Positions 10,165 through 20,549 of a DNA stretch of 64,000 nt are shown here, piece by piece; the first letter of the stretch is position 1; every line of letters starts with the position of its first letter. The stretch is from Moraxella oculi. Lineage in GTDB: Bacteria; Pseudomonadota; Gammaproteobacteria; Pseudomonadales; Moraxellaceae. The notes below the pieces were generated by a model. The model saw only the letters and a program-made list of their open reading frames with translations. It searched no databases and was not told the origin of the DNA. The position numbers and the translations under genes were made by a program. The DNA is taken from contig NZ_JAMBAQ010000004.1 of assembly GCF_023336735.1 (NCBI RefSeq), positions 55,180-119,179 on the forward strand, given 5' to 3'.

Positions 10165-11355
10165 TTAATCAGCTGTATGTGTTGAAGAGATATCCTTTTT
10201 GGCATCGTGCAGGAGTTGATGAAGTATTTTTTCCATTGCTTTTGGAACGCCCAGGTTTTCATGGTCTTTTTGCCAAATAAAGTCAGCATGAATCGCTTTT
10301 AAACTTTGATTGATTTGGCTGTAAGATGTCTCATCAACATCAATAAGTACTGGTGATAAATGCCAGTGAAAGTGTGTGAGTGTGTGTTTGATGGTTGTGG
10401 GTGTATTGAGTGTCAAATTTGGCAGACCATCAAGGACTTGTCTTTCAGCAAGGCTTGGTGCTTGAGTGTTGTCGGTCATCTCGTGAGCATTCTTGACTTG
10501 ATCAAGGCTGATTGGTGATTGATTTGATTGATGATTGGTCATGATCAAGGGAAAGGCATACAGACCGTCCCATATGCCACCATTATTATTGCGTTTGATC
10601 CATAAAAATTGCCCATCATGACATATGGCAAGAGCCAAAGAATGTCGGTGTGGCTTGCTGACCTTTTTGGCTTTAACAGGATAGGCTGTGGGACAACCTT
10701 CTTGATGAGCTGTGCAGTCGGCAGATAATGGACAGAGGGTGCAGTTGGGGCGTGTGCGAGTGCAGATGGTCGCTCCCAAGTCCATTATTGCTTGGGCGTA
10801 TTTGCCACTGTCTTGTATGGGAGTGAGTGTGTCGGCGAGTTTCCACAGTTCTTTGTCGGTGGCAGATTTGCTGATGTCGCCATCAATGCCCGCCCAGCGT
10901 GTCAGCACTCGCTTAACATTGCCATCGCAGATCACACCGCGACCACGCACGCCCATTGCCACAATCGCTCCTGCTGTGGAGCGACCCACGCCGCTGATGC
11001 TTTGCCAGTCGTCGGTTGTTTGTGGAAAATCGCCTGTTTTTTCAATAAAATCAACAACTTGCTTAGCACCTTTATGTAGGTTTCTAGCACGAGCATAGTA
11101 GCCAAGCCCTGCCCATAGTGTTGCCACCTCATTCCAGTCGGCGACTGCCAATTGCTCAACCGTATCAAATTTTTTCATAAATTTTTCAAAATACTTTAAG
11201 ACGGTTGCTACTTGGGTTTGTTGAAGCATGATTTCAGATAACCATACGGCATAAATGTTGGCCGTAGCGTTATGATGATATTGCCAGGGGAGATTATGAC
11301 GGCCATGTGCCTCAAACCAAGTCAGTAGCCGTGGTGCAAAAGTATGATGATTCAT
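10165..11355 (-). CDS. mutY: A/G-specific adenine DNA glycosylase MutY
   Basis: Base-excision repair enzyme that removes adenine mispaired with 8-oxoguanine. Visible are the catalytic-Glu helix SEIMLQQTQVATVLKYF, the helix-hairpin-helix QSISGVGRSTAGAI, the catalytic Asp in CDGNVKRVLTRW, and the iron-sulfur loop C-x6-C-x2-C-x5-C (CTRTRPNCTLCPLSADC). The C-terminal NUDIX-like domain for 8-oxoG recognition is present (FLWIKRNNNGGIWDGLYAFP). The frame opens at a TTG at 11373; I chose the ATG at 11355 because MNHHTFAPRLLTWFEAHGRH aligns with the family start, although neither has a strong RBS. It sits beside the peroxide genes, which suits an oxidative-damage function, but has its own transcript. 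Confidence 0.93.
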   Translation of the reverse strand: MNHHTFAPRLLTWFEAHGRHNLPWQYHHNATANIYAVWLSEIMLQQTQVATVLKYFEKFMKKFDTVEQLAVADWNEVATLWAGLGYYARARNLHKGAKQVVDFIEKTGDFPQTTDDWQSISGVGRSTAGAIVAMGVRGRGVICDGNVKRVLTRWAGIDGDISKSATDKELWKLADTLTPIQDSGKYAQAIMDLGATICTRTRPNCTLCPLSADCTAHQEGCPTAYPVKAKKVSKPHRHSLALAICHDGQFLWIKRNNNGGIWDGLYAFPLIMTNHQSNQSPISLDQVKNAHEMTDNTQAPSLAERQVLDGLPNLTLNTPTTIKHTLTHFHWHLSPVLIDVDETSYSQINQSLKAIHADFIWQKDHENLGVPKAMEKILHQLLHDAKKDISSTHTAD

Positions 11356-11482
11356 GAGTATTGGTGATGTCAAAAAAGTGCTTCATGGGGGTGATGGAGG
11401 ATTTTTTCATCAAATATTTAAAAAAAATATCACATGATCATCACGCCCTGATTTTTTACATGGTTTTTGTTATAATGGACGC

Positions 11483-12427
11483 ATGAGACTATTATCTGTA
11501 TTGAAGATCTTTGCTTGTGTTTTTTTGTATCATCCGACCACTCATGCGACGAGTGTGGCGGTGGTCAAGGGTGATTTTTCACAAGGCTTTAATGATGCTT
11601 TTATTGAGTGTCGGCAACATTTTTATGAAGGGGTTGCACCGATGCTAATCGGTGATCGGGGTAAAAAACTCAATCAAAAGATTGATGCTCTTTGTTTTGA
11701 TGGCTTTGCGGTATTGCACTCTGGCGTATCTCGTACGCCATTATGGTCGGCGGAATACCTGACTCGAACACGCATTGAACAAGCAAGAAAGCTGGTAAGA
11801 AAAGACAGTTTTCGTGTGGAGACAAGACTGCCACACGATCGCAGGGCAGGGCTGTCTGATTATAGTCGTTCAGGTTTTGATAGGGGTCATCTTGCACCAA
11901 ATGGCGACATGGCAGATGCTAATACTCAGTATGAAAGTTTTAGCCTGGCTAACATCGCTCCACAAAACGGCACGCATAATCGTAACATATGGCGGCACAT
12001 TGAGTCAATCACTCGTAGAATGACCATGCAACATGGTAGGGTTTATGTGGTAACTGGCGTGGTATTTGATGGTCATGCTGTTTCTCGGATCGGTGGGCGT
12101 GTGCTGGTGCCAAGTCATTTTTTTAAGGCGATATACATTCCAAGTCTCAATCAAGCAGGGGTTTACTACTCTCCCAATGCGGAAAACTCTAGCCATGAAA
12201 TCATCAGCTTGGCCGAACTTGCTCACCGCACTGGGATTGACGCCATGCCAAACCTACCTGCATCTGTGCAAAACAGTGCTAAATTACCACGACTTGCTAC
12301 TGATGGCACCATCATGCCTGACAAACCTAAGGATAGCTTGGATGACATTAATCTCAATAGCATTCAAGGTTGGGTATTGCTATTGATTGAAATTTTTAAA
12401 TATATGACGAGTGCCTTAAATAAATAA
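11483..12427 (+). CDS. Exported DNA/RNA non-specific endonuclease (NUC1/Serratia type)
   Basis: 314 residues with a short signal peptide (MRLLSVLKIFACVFLYHPTT, cleavage probably after HAT). The beta-beta-alpha-metal core is clear: SGFDRGHLAPNGDM holds the catalytic His of the DRGH motif, and SLANIAPQNGTHNRNIW supplies the Mg-binding Asn. Members degrade DNA and RNA outside the cytoplasm for nutrition or biofilm turnover. The C-terminus ends with a hydrophobic helix (GWVLLLIEIFKYMTSAL) that could anchor it in the membrane, unusual for this family. A small gene follows 29 bp after the stop. Cellular location is inferred. Confidence 0.85.
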   Translation: MRLLSVLKIFACVFLYHPTTHATSVAVVKGDFSQGFNDAFIECRQHFYEGVAPMLIGDRGKKLNQKIDALCFDGFAVLHSGVSRTPLWSAEYLTRTRIEQARKLVRKDSFRVETRLPHDRRAGLSDYSRSGFDRGHLAPNGDMADANTQYESFSLANIAPQNGTHNRNIWRHIESITRRMTMQHGRVYVVTGVVFDGHAVSRIGGRVLVPSHFFKAIYIPSLNQAGVYYSPNAENSSHEIISLAELAHRTGIDAMPNLPASVQNSAKLPRLATDGTIMPDKPKDSLDDINLNSIQGWVLLLIEIFKYMTSALNK

Positions 12428-12456
12428 AGTGTGTGCTCATTTAGCAAGGAGAAATG

Positions 12457-12702
12457 ATGGAAATTTTTCAAAATGATCATGAAGTGCTTACGATTGGTAA
12501 TTTAACCATCGAAAATCAGCTGGATAAAATCATCATTCATGGTGATGTTGAGATTGGTAGAGATGGTGTGGGTCGTATGCAGGCACAAGCACTCTATGAC
12601 TTTGCTTGGCATCTCATCAAGACATTCGACGGTTTGCCAGATGTGCCTGTCAGTGAGTCATCAACGACACAGTCAGATACTACCATCAATCCTTTTGTTT
12701 GA
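12457..12702 (+). CDS. Small hypothetical protein, acidic
   Basis: 81 residues beginning MEIFQNDHEVLTIGN. I do not recognise a family. It has alternating beta-strand-like segments (LTIGNLTIENQLDKIIIHGD) followed by a helix (GRMQAQALYDFAWHLIKTF) and an acidic, Ser/Thr-rich tail, with no signal peptide or membrane span. AAGGAG precedes two adjacent ATGs (12454 and 12457); spacing favours the second. The good RBS and position 29 bp after the nuclease gene support a real, co-transcribed gene. A role as a partner or regulator of the nuclease would be a guess. Confidence 0.65.
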   Translation: MEIFQNDHEVLTIGNLTIENQLDKIIIHGDVEIGRDGVGRMQAQALYDFAWHLIKTFDGLPDVPVSESSTTQSDTTINPFV

Positions 12703-12835
12703 CACGACATCAAATCCAGACGCTCAATTAATGTTTGCTTTTCATTTGTGGCTTGGTTATAATGATTTAACAGTTCACAGTTGTTCTCAGATTGTGTTTA
12801 AACATGTATTATGGTAAAAATGTTAGGGAGTATTT

Positions 12836-13210
12836 ATGAAACGATTGGCTAAATTTGCTGCCGTAAGCTTAGGCATGGTCATCTCAACAGCAGCTTTGGC
12901 AAATAATGATGCCATTGTCGGTACTTGGAAAATGAGTGAAAAAGGCGAAGAAAAAGCCATCATTAAAATCACAAAAGTAGGCGATGGGTACCAAGCGGTG
13001 ATGACAAAAGGCTTGACAAAAAAAGCCCAAAAGCGTGAAGGTGCGACTGTCATTAAAGACATTAAGCCACAAGGTAGTGGCAAGTATGCAGGTAAAGGTA
13101 AGCACCCAACCCTACCCATTTCAGGCACTGCCAACATCACTCTAAATGGCAACAACATCACTATTAGTAGTCGTGCAGGCACGCAAGTCGGTGTCCGCTA
13201 CACAAAATAA
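12836..13210 (+). CDS. Small exported protein, DUF2147-like
   Basis: 124 residues with a clear signal peptide (KRLAKFAAVSLGMVISTAAL, cleavage after ALA). The mature part is very basic, rich in Lys and Gly, and starts IVGTWKMSEKGEEKAIIKI, resembling the GxW opening of DUF2147 periplasmic proteins; KPQGSGKYAGKGKHPT resembles the later GxGxWxGG segment. Other family landmarks are weak, so the assignment is tentative. Function is unknown. It converges with glnB and shares a terminator with it. Confidence 0.65.
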   Translation: MKRLAKFAAVSLGMVISTAALANNDAIVGTWKMSEKGEEKAIIKITKVGDGYQAVMTKGLTKKAQKREGATVIKDIKPQGSGKYAGKGKHPTLPISGTANITLNGNNITISSRAGTQVGVRYTK

Positions 13211-13214
13211 TCCC

Positions 13215-13258
13215 AAAAAAATACCCCATGTTCTTCGGTCTTCGGGGTATTTTTTTTA
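13215..13258. terminator. Bidirectional terminator between the DUF2147-like gene and glnB
   Basis: A 13-bp perfect stem made of seven A then TACCCC (13215-13227) and GGGGTA then seven T (13244-13256), with a 16-nt loop. A- and T-tracts on the two sides serve the convergent genes. Confidence 0.9.
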
Positions 13259-13277
13259 GCTAAGTATTCCCTATGCT

Positions 13278-15172
<1,895 letters not shown>

Positions 15173-15200
15173 CCCATCCAATGCCTTATGGTGTGCTTAC

Positions 15201-15360
15201 ACGACTTTTGGTCTCTTGATTGCTAGGCGTGTGATCTGAGTAACTTTAAACACGCAACTGAATGGGGCATGGGCAGACATGGTATCCCATCGCTGGTGTC
15301 ATCAGGCAGTCTGAGTGATGGGTAAATTTAAGAAAGTGTCTATGATGGACCAAAAGTCGT
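15201..15360. repeat. 13-bp inverted repeat flanking the murD-ftsW intergenic region
   Basis: ACGACTTTTGGTC at 15201-15213 is the exact reverse complement of GACCAAAAGTCGT at 15348-15360; 134 bp separate them. The right arm abuts a TATAAT hexamer (15362-15367) likely to belong to ftsW. Between the arms lies a smaller hairpin, CCCATCGCT (about 15286) with AGTGATGGG (about 15314). Confidence 0.6.
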
Positions 15361-15413
15361 TTATAATAGCCGTCTAATCTTTAAAATTCATTTCATCAAA
15401 GTTGTTTAAGGTC

Positions 15414-16577
15414 ATGCCTGCAGTTTTTCAAAAGTTGTCCATGTCATATTTGCCATCAGCACGCACAACGCTCATCGTGTGCCTGGGGCTTTTATTATCA
15501 TTGAGTTTGTTGATGATTGCATCAGCGTCCATTCCCTATGCTTTAAGCAAAGGGATTTATCCCATGCGGTTTTTTTGGTCGCAGGCACTGTACATGATCA
15601 TTGGTATGATGGCAGCTGCTGTGGTGTATCATTTGCCTTTGAAATTCTATTGTCGATTCAATGGCATTTTAGCCTTATGGTATATGGTGGTAGGAATGCT
15701 CATTCTTACTGCCCTCATCGCCACACCCATCAATGGTGCAAAGCGTTGGTTGAGTTTTGCTGGATTTAGCTGGCAGGCTGCCGAATTTGCCAAGATGGTC
15801 ATGGCCATGGTTGCATCAGAATATGCGGTGCGTCGTTCTGCTGACATGCGTGATAGCATTCTGACGGGCTGGCGGTTGTTCGTTTGGTATGTGCCAGTTT
15901 TGGCGTTGTTGATTTTTCAGCCTGATTATGGTTCGGTGGTGGTGATTGTGGCGACTTTACTGGTCATTGCTTGGGTGGCTGGCTCACCACTCAAAGACTA
16001 TGTGGTGATTGTCATGATTACCGCCTTAATCATCATGCTGGGCATTTTGCTTGCAGGATATCGTCGTGAACGCTTGTTTTCTTTTTTGAATCCATTTGAT
16101 GACATGCAAAATTCTGATTATCAGCTGTCTAGAAGTTTGATTGCTTTTGGTCGAGGGCAGCTCACGGGTGTGGGCTATGGTGACGGTATCCAAAAATTGT
16201 CACATCTGCCTGAAGCACACACCGACTTTATCTTAGCGATTACTGGCGAAGAGTTGGGTTTTTTTGGGGTATCTTTGGTATTGTTATTAGAAGCACTGGT
16301 GGTATTGTCCATCAGTGCCATCAGTTATGCTGCCCTAAAACGCCGACAACTGCGTCTTAGTTATATGACGGCAGGCTTTGCGGCGGTGATTTTTGGTCAG
16401 GTGTTGATCAATGCAGGCATGAATATGGGCATGTTGCCTACCAAAGGATTGACCATGCCATTTTATAGCTATGGAGGTTCGTCGATGTTGGTGAGCTTGA
16501 TGATGATTGGAATGATTTTAAAAATTGATAAGGAGAGTGTCAATATTGAGCGAGCAGGGCAAAGTCGTAATTATTGA
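15414..16577 (+). CDS. ftsW: Division-specific peptidoglycan polymerase FtsW (SEDS family)
   Basis: Ten-span SEDS glycosyltransferase that builds septal peptidoglycan with its partner class B PBP. Signatures are NGAKRWLSFAGFSWQAAEFAK near span 4, IFQPDYGSVVVI, SLIAFGRGQLTGVGYGDG, LPEAHTDFILAITGEELGF and the C-terminal LPTKGLTMPFYSYGGSSML. These favour FtsW or RodA; the location next to murD points to FtsW. The frame begins at a TTG at 15402; I took the ATG at 15414, giving 387 residues, although the AAGG just before it is close. Neither murG nor murC is adjacent, so the dcw cluster is split. Confidence 0.92.
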   Translation: MPAVFQKLSMSYLPSARTTLIVCLGLLLSLSLLMIASASIPYALSKGIYPMRFFWSQALYMIIGMMAAAVVYHLPLKFYCRFNGILALWYMVVGMLILTALIATPINGAKRWLSFAGFSWQAAEFAKMVMAMVASEYAVRRSADMRDSILTGWRLFVWYVPVLALLIFQPDYGSVVVIVATLLVIAWVAGSPLKDYVVIVMITALIIMLGILLAGYRRERLFSFLNPFDDMQNSDYQLSRSLIAFGRGQLTGVGYGDGIQKLSHLPEAHTDFILAITGEELGFFGVSLVLLLEALVVLSISAISYAALKRRQLRLSYMTAGFAAVIFGQVLINAGMNMGMLPTKGLTMPFYSYGGSSMLVSLMMIGMILKIDKESVNIERAGQSRNY

Positions 16578-16588
16578 TGTTTGGGTAT

Positions 16589-17572
16589 TTATTCGGTCAT
16601 GCCCAGACTGGATTTGTGCATTAGTGGCTGATGATTCCAGTGCTTGATGGCAAATTGTAGTATCTCATCTACGGTGCCTGTTGACATGTCATCAGCGATG
16701 GGTTGTTTTAGTAGCGTTAAGGCTTGAATCAGCAAATCGCTGGGTCTGGTGTTCTTAATGGGCTTGGCGAGATTTTGTTTGGAGAGTTTTTGCCCATTTT
16801 GGTTATGCAATAAAGGCAGATGATAAAAATGGTCTGCCACAGGCAGGTTGGCGATATGATTGATGGCAATCTGTGCCACTGTCATGGGCATGATGTCAAG
16901 ACCACGCATGACATGACTGATGTTTTGAAGTCCGTCATCAATTGAGCAAGCAAAGATGTAGTTCATCATGCCGTTTTGGCGTTTGATGACGACATCACCC
17001 AAGCTTTTGGCAGGATTGTCCCAAATGACTCCTTGAATGCCATCATAAAATGCACCAAACACATCGGGTAAGCATAGACGGATTTTACTGTTTGCTTGAT
17101 GCCTGTCATGATGGCGATGCAGGCAAATTCTAGGATAAATCAATGGTGTGTTTAGGCTTTCGGTGTTGACCATCTGCATGAGTATGTCATTAGCAACCAA
17201 GGGTGTGTCGGTGTTTTTGGGGTGTTGCCTAAAATATTCGGTCAGTTGTTTGCGAGAGCATTGGCATGCATAAGTCAAAGGTTTGATACGATCCATGAAT
17301 TCATCATAAATCGCCATTCTTTGCGATTGAAATGTCACATCGCCATTCCAATGCAGTCCTAAGTTTTCTAGGTCTTGTAGGATGGAAGTGGTGTACTGTG
17401 CTTTACAGCGTTCAAAATCCACATCTTCAATGCGTAGCAACCAAATACCACCCAATGACTTTATCTGACAAAAGCTCGCCACAGCGGTTGTGAGCGAGCC
17501 TAAATGTAAATGTCCTGTTGGAGAGGGTGCAAATCGCCCAATGATGGGTCGATGGTTTGGTGTACTGATCAT
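16589..17572 (-). CDS. gluQ: Glutamyl-Q tRNA(Asp) synthetase
   Basis: GluRS paralogue lacking the anticodon-binding domain; it attaches glutamate to the queuosine of tRNA-Asp. The catalytic domain shows GRFAPSPTGHLHLGSL with the HIGH-type motif, a zinc site around CQCSRKQL and YPRIC, and the KMSKS-type loop QKLSKQNLAKP. The 327-residue length fits GluQ and is far shorter than GltX. It overlaps dksA by 1 nt (TGATG), so translation is probably coupled. The dksA-gluQ pair is conserved in gammaproteobacteria. Confidence 0.95.
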   Translation of the reverse strand: MISTPNHRPIIGRFAPSPTGHLHLGSLTTAVASFCQIKSLGGIWLLRIEDVDFERCKAQYTTSILQDLENLGLHWNGDVTFQSQRMAIYDEFMDRIKPLTYACQCSRKQLTEYFRQHPKNTDTPLVANDILMQMVNTESLNTPLIYPRICLHRHHDRHQANSKIRLCLPDVFGAFYDGIQGVIWDNPAKSLGDVVIKRQNGMMNYIFACSIDDGLQNISHVMRGLDIMPMTVAQIAINHIANLPVADHFYHLPLLHNQNGQKLSKQNLAKPIKNTRPSDLLIQALTLLKQPIADDMSTGTVDEILQFAIKHWNHQPLMHKSSLGMTE

Positions 17573-17985
17573 CAGCCTAAATTTTGTTTTTCTTTCATTT
17601 CAGAGAGTGTTTTACAATCAATACACTGTGTGGCGGTTGGGCGAGCTTCTAGGCGTTTTAGACCAATTTCTGTACCACAAGTTTCACAGTAGCCATAATC
17701 ACCTGTTTGAATTTCAGCGATGGATTTGTCAATTTTTCGAATCAGTTTGCGTTCGCGATCACGAGTACGCAACGCTAAGGCAAATTCTTCTTCTTGGGTT
17801 GCCCTGTCATTGATATCTGCCATTGCTCCTGTTTCTTCATTGATGTAATCTTTGGTGCGTTCTGCTTCTGACATGAGTTCTTCTTTCCAAGCAAGTAACA
17901 AGGTCTGAAAGTGTGCCAATTGTTCCTCTGACATGTATTCTTCGTCTTTGCCTGCTTGATAAGGTGAAAAAATCTTAGTAGCCAT
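17572..17985 (-). CDS. dksA: RNA polymerase-binding transcription factor DksA
   Basis: Secondary-channel factor that with ppGpp adjusts rRNA and amino-acid promoters. 137 residues. The coiled-coil tip carries DINDRATQEEEF with the two acidic residues required for activity (DxxDRA). The zinc finger is CETC ... CIDC, followed by KTLSEMKEKQ. It is first in a two-gene unit with gluQ. An upstream start does not improve the match. Confidence 0.96.
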   Translation of the reverse strand: MATKIFSPYQAGKDEEYMSEEQLAHFQTLLLAWKEELMSEAERTKDYINEETGAMADINDRATQEEEFALALRTRDRERKLIRKIDKSIAEIQTGDYGYCETCGTEIGLKRLEARPTATQCIDCKTLSEMKEKQNLG

Positions 17986-18180
17986 GCAATGAATGATCCT
18001 TTAAAGTTTATTGTGATTGGTGGATTGGTGGATTGGTGATATGATGACATCAAATCACATCGGTGTTGTCGCCAAACATGATCAAGCGGATTAAATAAGC
18101 CATCATGGTCTCATGATTTGGCGCTTATCAGCCTTGATTCATCATGGGTAAAACTGATGAGGTGTTTGGCTTGAAAATAG

Positions 18181-18200
18181 AAAATTAACTAAAATTAACT
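18181..18200. repeat. 10-bp tandem duplication
   Basis: AAAATTAACT occurs twice back to back (18181-18190, 18191-18200) just after the cpdA stop codon. It is probably a simple slippage duplication. Confidence 0.6.
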
Positions 18201-18214
18201 GATAAACAAACCGT

Positions 18215-18997
18215 CTAATTTTGGACTCTTTTAATACAAGTTTCTAGGGTTTTTTTGTTGCAAATTTGTATCAAACGAAATCCAGCGGCAACATCATCAA
18301 TTGCAAAATCATCTTGATGTGGGCGAAACTGTCTGGAAACGGCAGGACAAGTATGCAATGTTTTACCATCTATTTGCAAGCTGTGTGCTTGATGTACATG
18401 ACCGCATAGTACGGCTTTAACACCATCGTAAGGAGCGATTGTTCGCCAAAAATCATCACCATTACTTAGCATATGAGCATCAATCCATGCCGAACCAACA
18501 GGTTGTGGGTGGTGATGCAAGGCAATGATGGTGGGTGTATGGTCGGATAAGTGAATTTGTAAAAATTGCATCTCATCTGATGACAGCCTGCCGTGTATTT
18601 TGCCATTGATTGTAGAGTTGAGTGTCAAGATCTGCCAAGTGGTGTCGGTCATTTCAATGGTTAGACGATGATGCCTGATGAGTCTGTCATCGGCTTTGAT
18701 GGGTAGGAATTGGCGTTCGTTAAACGGTCGTTCATGTCCCATCTCTTGTGTAACATCATGATTGCCCATCATGCACAGGTAGGGAATGTTGGTTTGATGA
18801 AGGGTTTTGAATAACCAGTCGTACCCATCTGTCTTGCCGTCATTCACCAAGTCGCCAGTCAGAAGCAATAAGTCTGGCGAATGTGCAACTGCAAGCTTCA
18901 ACACCTTTAAAAACCCATCAAAACTTCGCCCATCTGATAAATGTAGGTCGCTAAGCTGGGCAATGCTGAATGTGTCTTGGTGATGAATGAGGTTCAC
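18215..18997 (-). CDS. cpdA: 3',5'-cyclic-AMP phosphodiesterase CpdA
   Basis: Metallophosphoesterase that hydrolyses cAMP. The metal-site motifs are in order: SDLHLSDG, LLTGDLVNDG, MGNHD, LHHHPQPVG and CGHVHQAH. The 260-residue length is close to E. coli CpdA (275). It is the last gene of a zur-znuC-znuB-cpdA run and overlaps znuB by 4 nt, so it is likely co-transcribed with zinc uptake genes. The cAMP assignment rests on family similarity; other class III phosphodiesterases share these motifs. Confidence 0.85.
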   Translation of the reverse strand: MNLIHHQDTFSIAQLSDLHLSDGRSFDGFLKVLKLAVAHSPDLLLLTGDLVNDGKTDGYDWLFKTLHQTNIPYLCMMGNHDVTQEMGHERPFNERQFLPIKADDRLIRHHRLTIEMTDTTWQILTLNSTINGKIHGRLSSDEMQFLQIHLSDHTPTIIALHHHPQPVGSAWIDAHMLSNGDDFWRTIAPYDGVKAVLCGHVHQAHSLQIDGKTLHTCPAVSRQFRPHQDDFAIDDVAAGFRLIQICNKKTLETCIKRVQN

Positions 18998-19800
18998 GCC
19001 TGATTGCTCTTATGAAATTTATGATGAACAAGTAATAAAAAAAACACCAATGCCAAGGTTAAGACAATGGCAAGACCTGTCTGCACATCAAGCAAAACGC
19101 TTCCCCAAATGCCCACCGTTACCCCAACCTGCGCCAAAATCATTGCAATCAAGACCATCTGACGAGGAGAAAACGAAAGCAGGCGAGCGCTTAACGCAGG
19201 TAAAATGAGTAGTCCGCTGATGAGCAAGCTGCCGACCGCTTGCAAGGCAATCGCACAAAAACCCGCCAACAGTCCCATAAAAAAAATCTGCTGTCGTAAA
19301 GGCTTGATGCCTGCAATCTGAGCGAGCGGTTCGGAGCTGGCAAGCTTGATTTGAGCGTCCCAAATCCAAACCAAGAAAGCACCCCCCATCAGTATCATCA
19401 TGCCAAGAGCTGGTAGGTCGTTCCAGTCAATGTCAAGCAGACTGCCAAACAAAAATCCCAAAACATTCGCCTGTTGCTGAGTCAGTTGAGTGAGAGTGAG
19501 CAATCCAAGACAAAGCAAAGTTGCGGCAGCAGCAGACAGCGTGGCATCATTCGGCAGTTTTTTGTCATTGGTGAATATCAGAGCAATCACTACAGACATG
19601 CTAACGATGCCAATGCCAATATTGGTAGATAGGTTTAACCAAGAGGCCATCGCTACACCAAGCAATGCCCCATGAGCAAGCGTGTCAGCAAAAAAAGCCA
19701 TGCGTCTCCATAATACCAAGCAGCCAAGTGGTGCTGACAACAAAGCAAGCAACGAACCTGCAATCCATGCGGGTGCAATGATGGGTAGCCATGTGGTCAT
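18994..19800 (-). CDS. znuB: Zinc ABC transporter permease ZnuB
   Basis: 268-residue inner-membrane permease of the ABC-3 (ZnuB/MntB) family with about eight hydrophobic helices, for example AWIAGSLLALLSAPLGCLVL and VGSLLISGLLILPALSARLL, where the loop GLLILPALSA is typical. It overlaps znuC and cpdA by 4 nt each, showing coupling. Zinc rather than manganese specificity is inferred from the neighbouring zur and the Zur-box-like sites. Confidence 0.93.
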   Translation of the reverse strand: MTTWLPIIAPAWIAGSLLALLSAPLGCLVLWRRMAFFADTLAHGALLGVAMASWLNLSTNIGIGIVSMSVVIALIFTNDKKLPNDATLSAAAATLLCLGLLTLTQLTQQQANVLGFLFGSLLDIDWNDLPALGMMILMGGAFLVWIWDAQIKLASSEPLAQIAGIKPLRQQIFFMGLLAGFCAIALQAVGSLLISGLLILPALSARLLSFSPRQMVLIAMILAQVGVTVGIWGSVLLDVQTGLAIVLTLALVFFLLLVHHKFHKSNQA

Positions 19801-20549
19801 AAAATGTCCTCATGATCATGTTGATGACAATCGTTGGTATGCTGGCAGTGGTCGTGATGATGAATGTAAGGCTGAAAATGCCCAAACAAACGATGAAATT
19901 CAGGTGTTGAGGCAATCTGACTTGGCACACCCTGGCAACAAATGTGTTTATTAAGGCATATCACACGCTTTGAGCCTTTCATTACCCAATATAAGTCATG
20001 CGACACAACCAGCATGGCACATGCCAAAAAGTCAGGCAATTCATCAATAAAGTGATATAGCCAGCTTTCGGCATCTGGATCCAAGCCTTGCATGGGTTCA
20101 TCTAAGATGAGCAACTGTGGTTTGTCAAGCAGGGCTCTTGCCAACAGTACACGCTGTGTTTCTCCGCCAGACAGATTTGCCAACTGTTTATTAATGAGTG
20201 GTGCGATGGATAATTTTTCCAAGATGAATGCTTTTTGGTCGGCATTCAGTCGTCTTTTATTGGCTTGGTTAAGCAAGTCTTGGACGCGCAAAGGCAGAAT
20301 CTGAGGTATGCCAAATTTTTGTGGGACATAGCTAAGATTTGTTGCTGTTGTGTGAATGTGTCCAGAAGTGGGCTTTAATAAGCCCAAGATGATTTTGACT
20401 AGGGTGGACTTTCCTGCACCATTAGGGCCGATCAAGCTGACCATTTCGCCAGCATATAAGTCAAAAGACACATCGCTAAGCAATGTTGTGCCTGATGCTT
20501 GGTATCCAATGTTGCGTAGACCAAGCAATGCGTTATTGTTGGCAATCAC
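19797..20549 (-). CDS. znuC: Zinc ABC transporter ATP-binding protein ZnuC
   Basis: 250-residue ATPase energising ZnuB. Motifs: Walker A LIGPNGAGKSTLVKI, Q-loop YVPQKFGIPQ, signature LSGGETQRVLLARAL, Walker B LLILDEPMQGLD, and the switch His in VVSHDLYWV. The C-terminus is His-rich (YIHHHDHCQHTNDCHQHDHE), a metal-binding-like tail common in zinc systems. It overlaps the end of zur by 17 nt and the start of znuB by 4 nt. Confidence 0.96.
   Translation of the reverse strand: MIANNNALLGLRNIGYQASGTTLLSDVSFDLYAGEMVSLIGPNGAGKSTLVKIILGLLKPTSGHIHTTATNLSYVPQKFGIPQILPLRVQDLLNQANKRRLNADQKAFILEKLSIAPLINKQLANLSGGETQRVLLARALLDKPQLLILDEPMQGLDPDAESWLYHFIDELPDFLACAMLVVSHDLYWVMKGSKRVICLNKHICCQGVPSQIASTPEFHRLFGHFQPYIHHHDHCQHTNDCHQHDHEDIL

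Noticed and set aside
15181..15400. Small RNA gene between murD and ftsW
   Set aside because: There is a hairpin with a G-U pair, but no promoter-terminator pair defines a transcript.
18181..18200. AAAATTAACT tandem as a regulatory iteron
   Set aside because: Only two copies occur, after a stop codon in AT-rich sequence; a slippage duplication is the simpler view.
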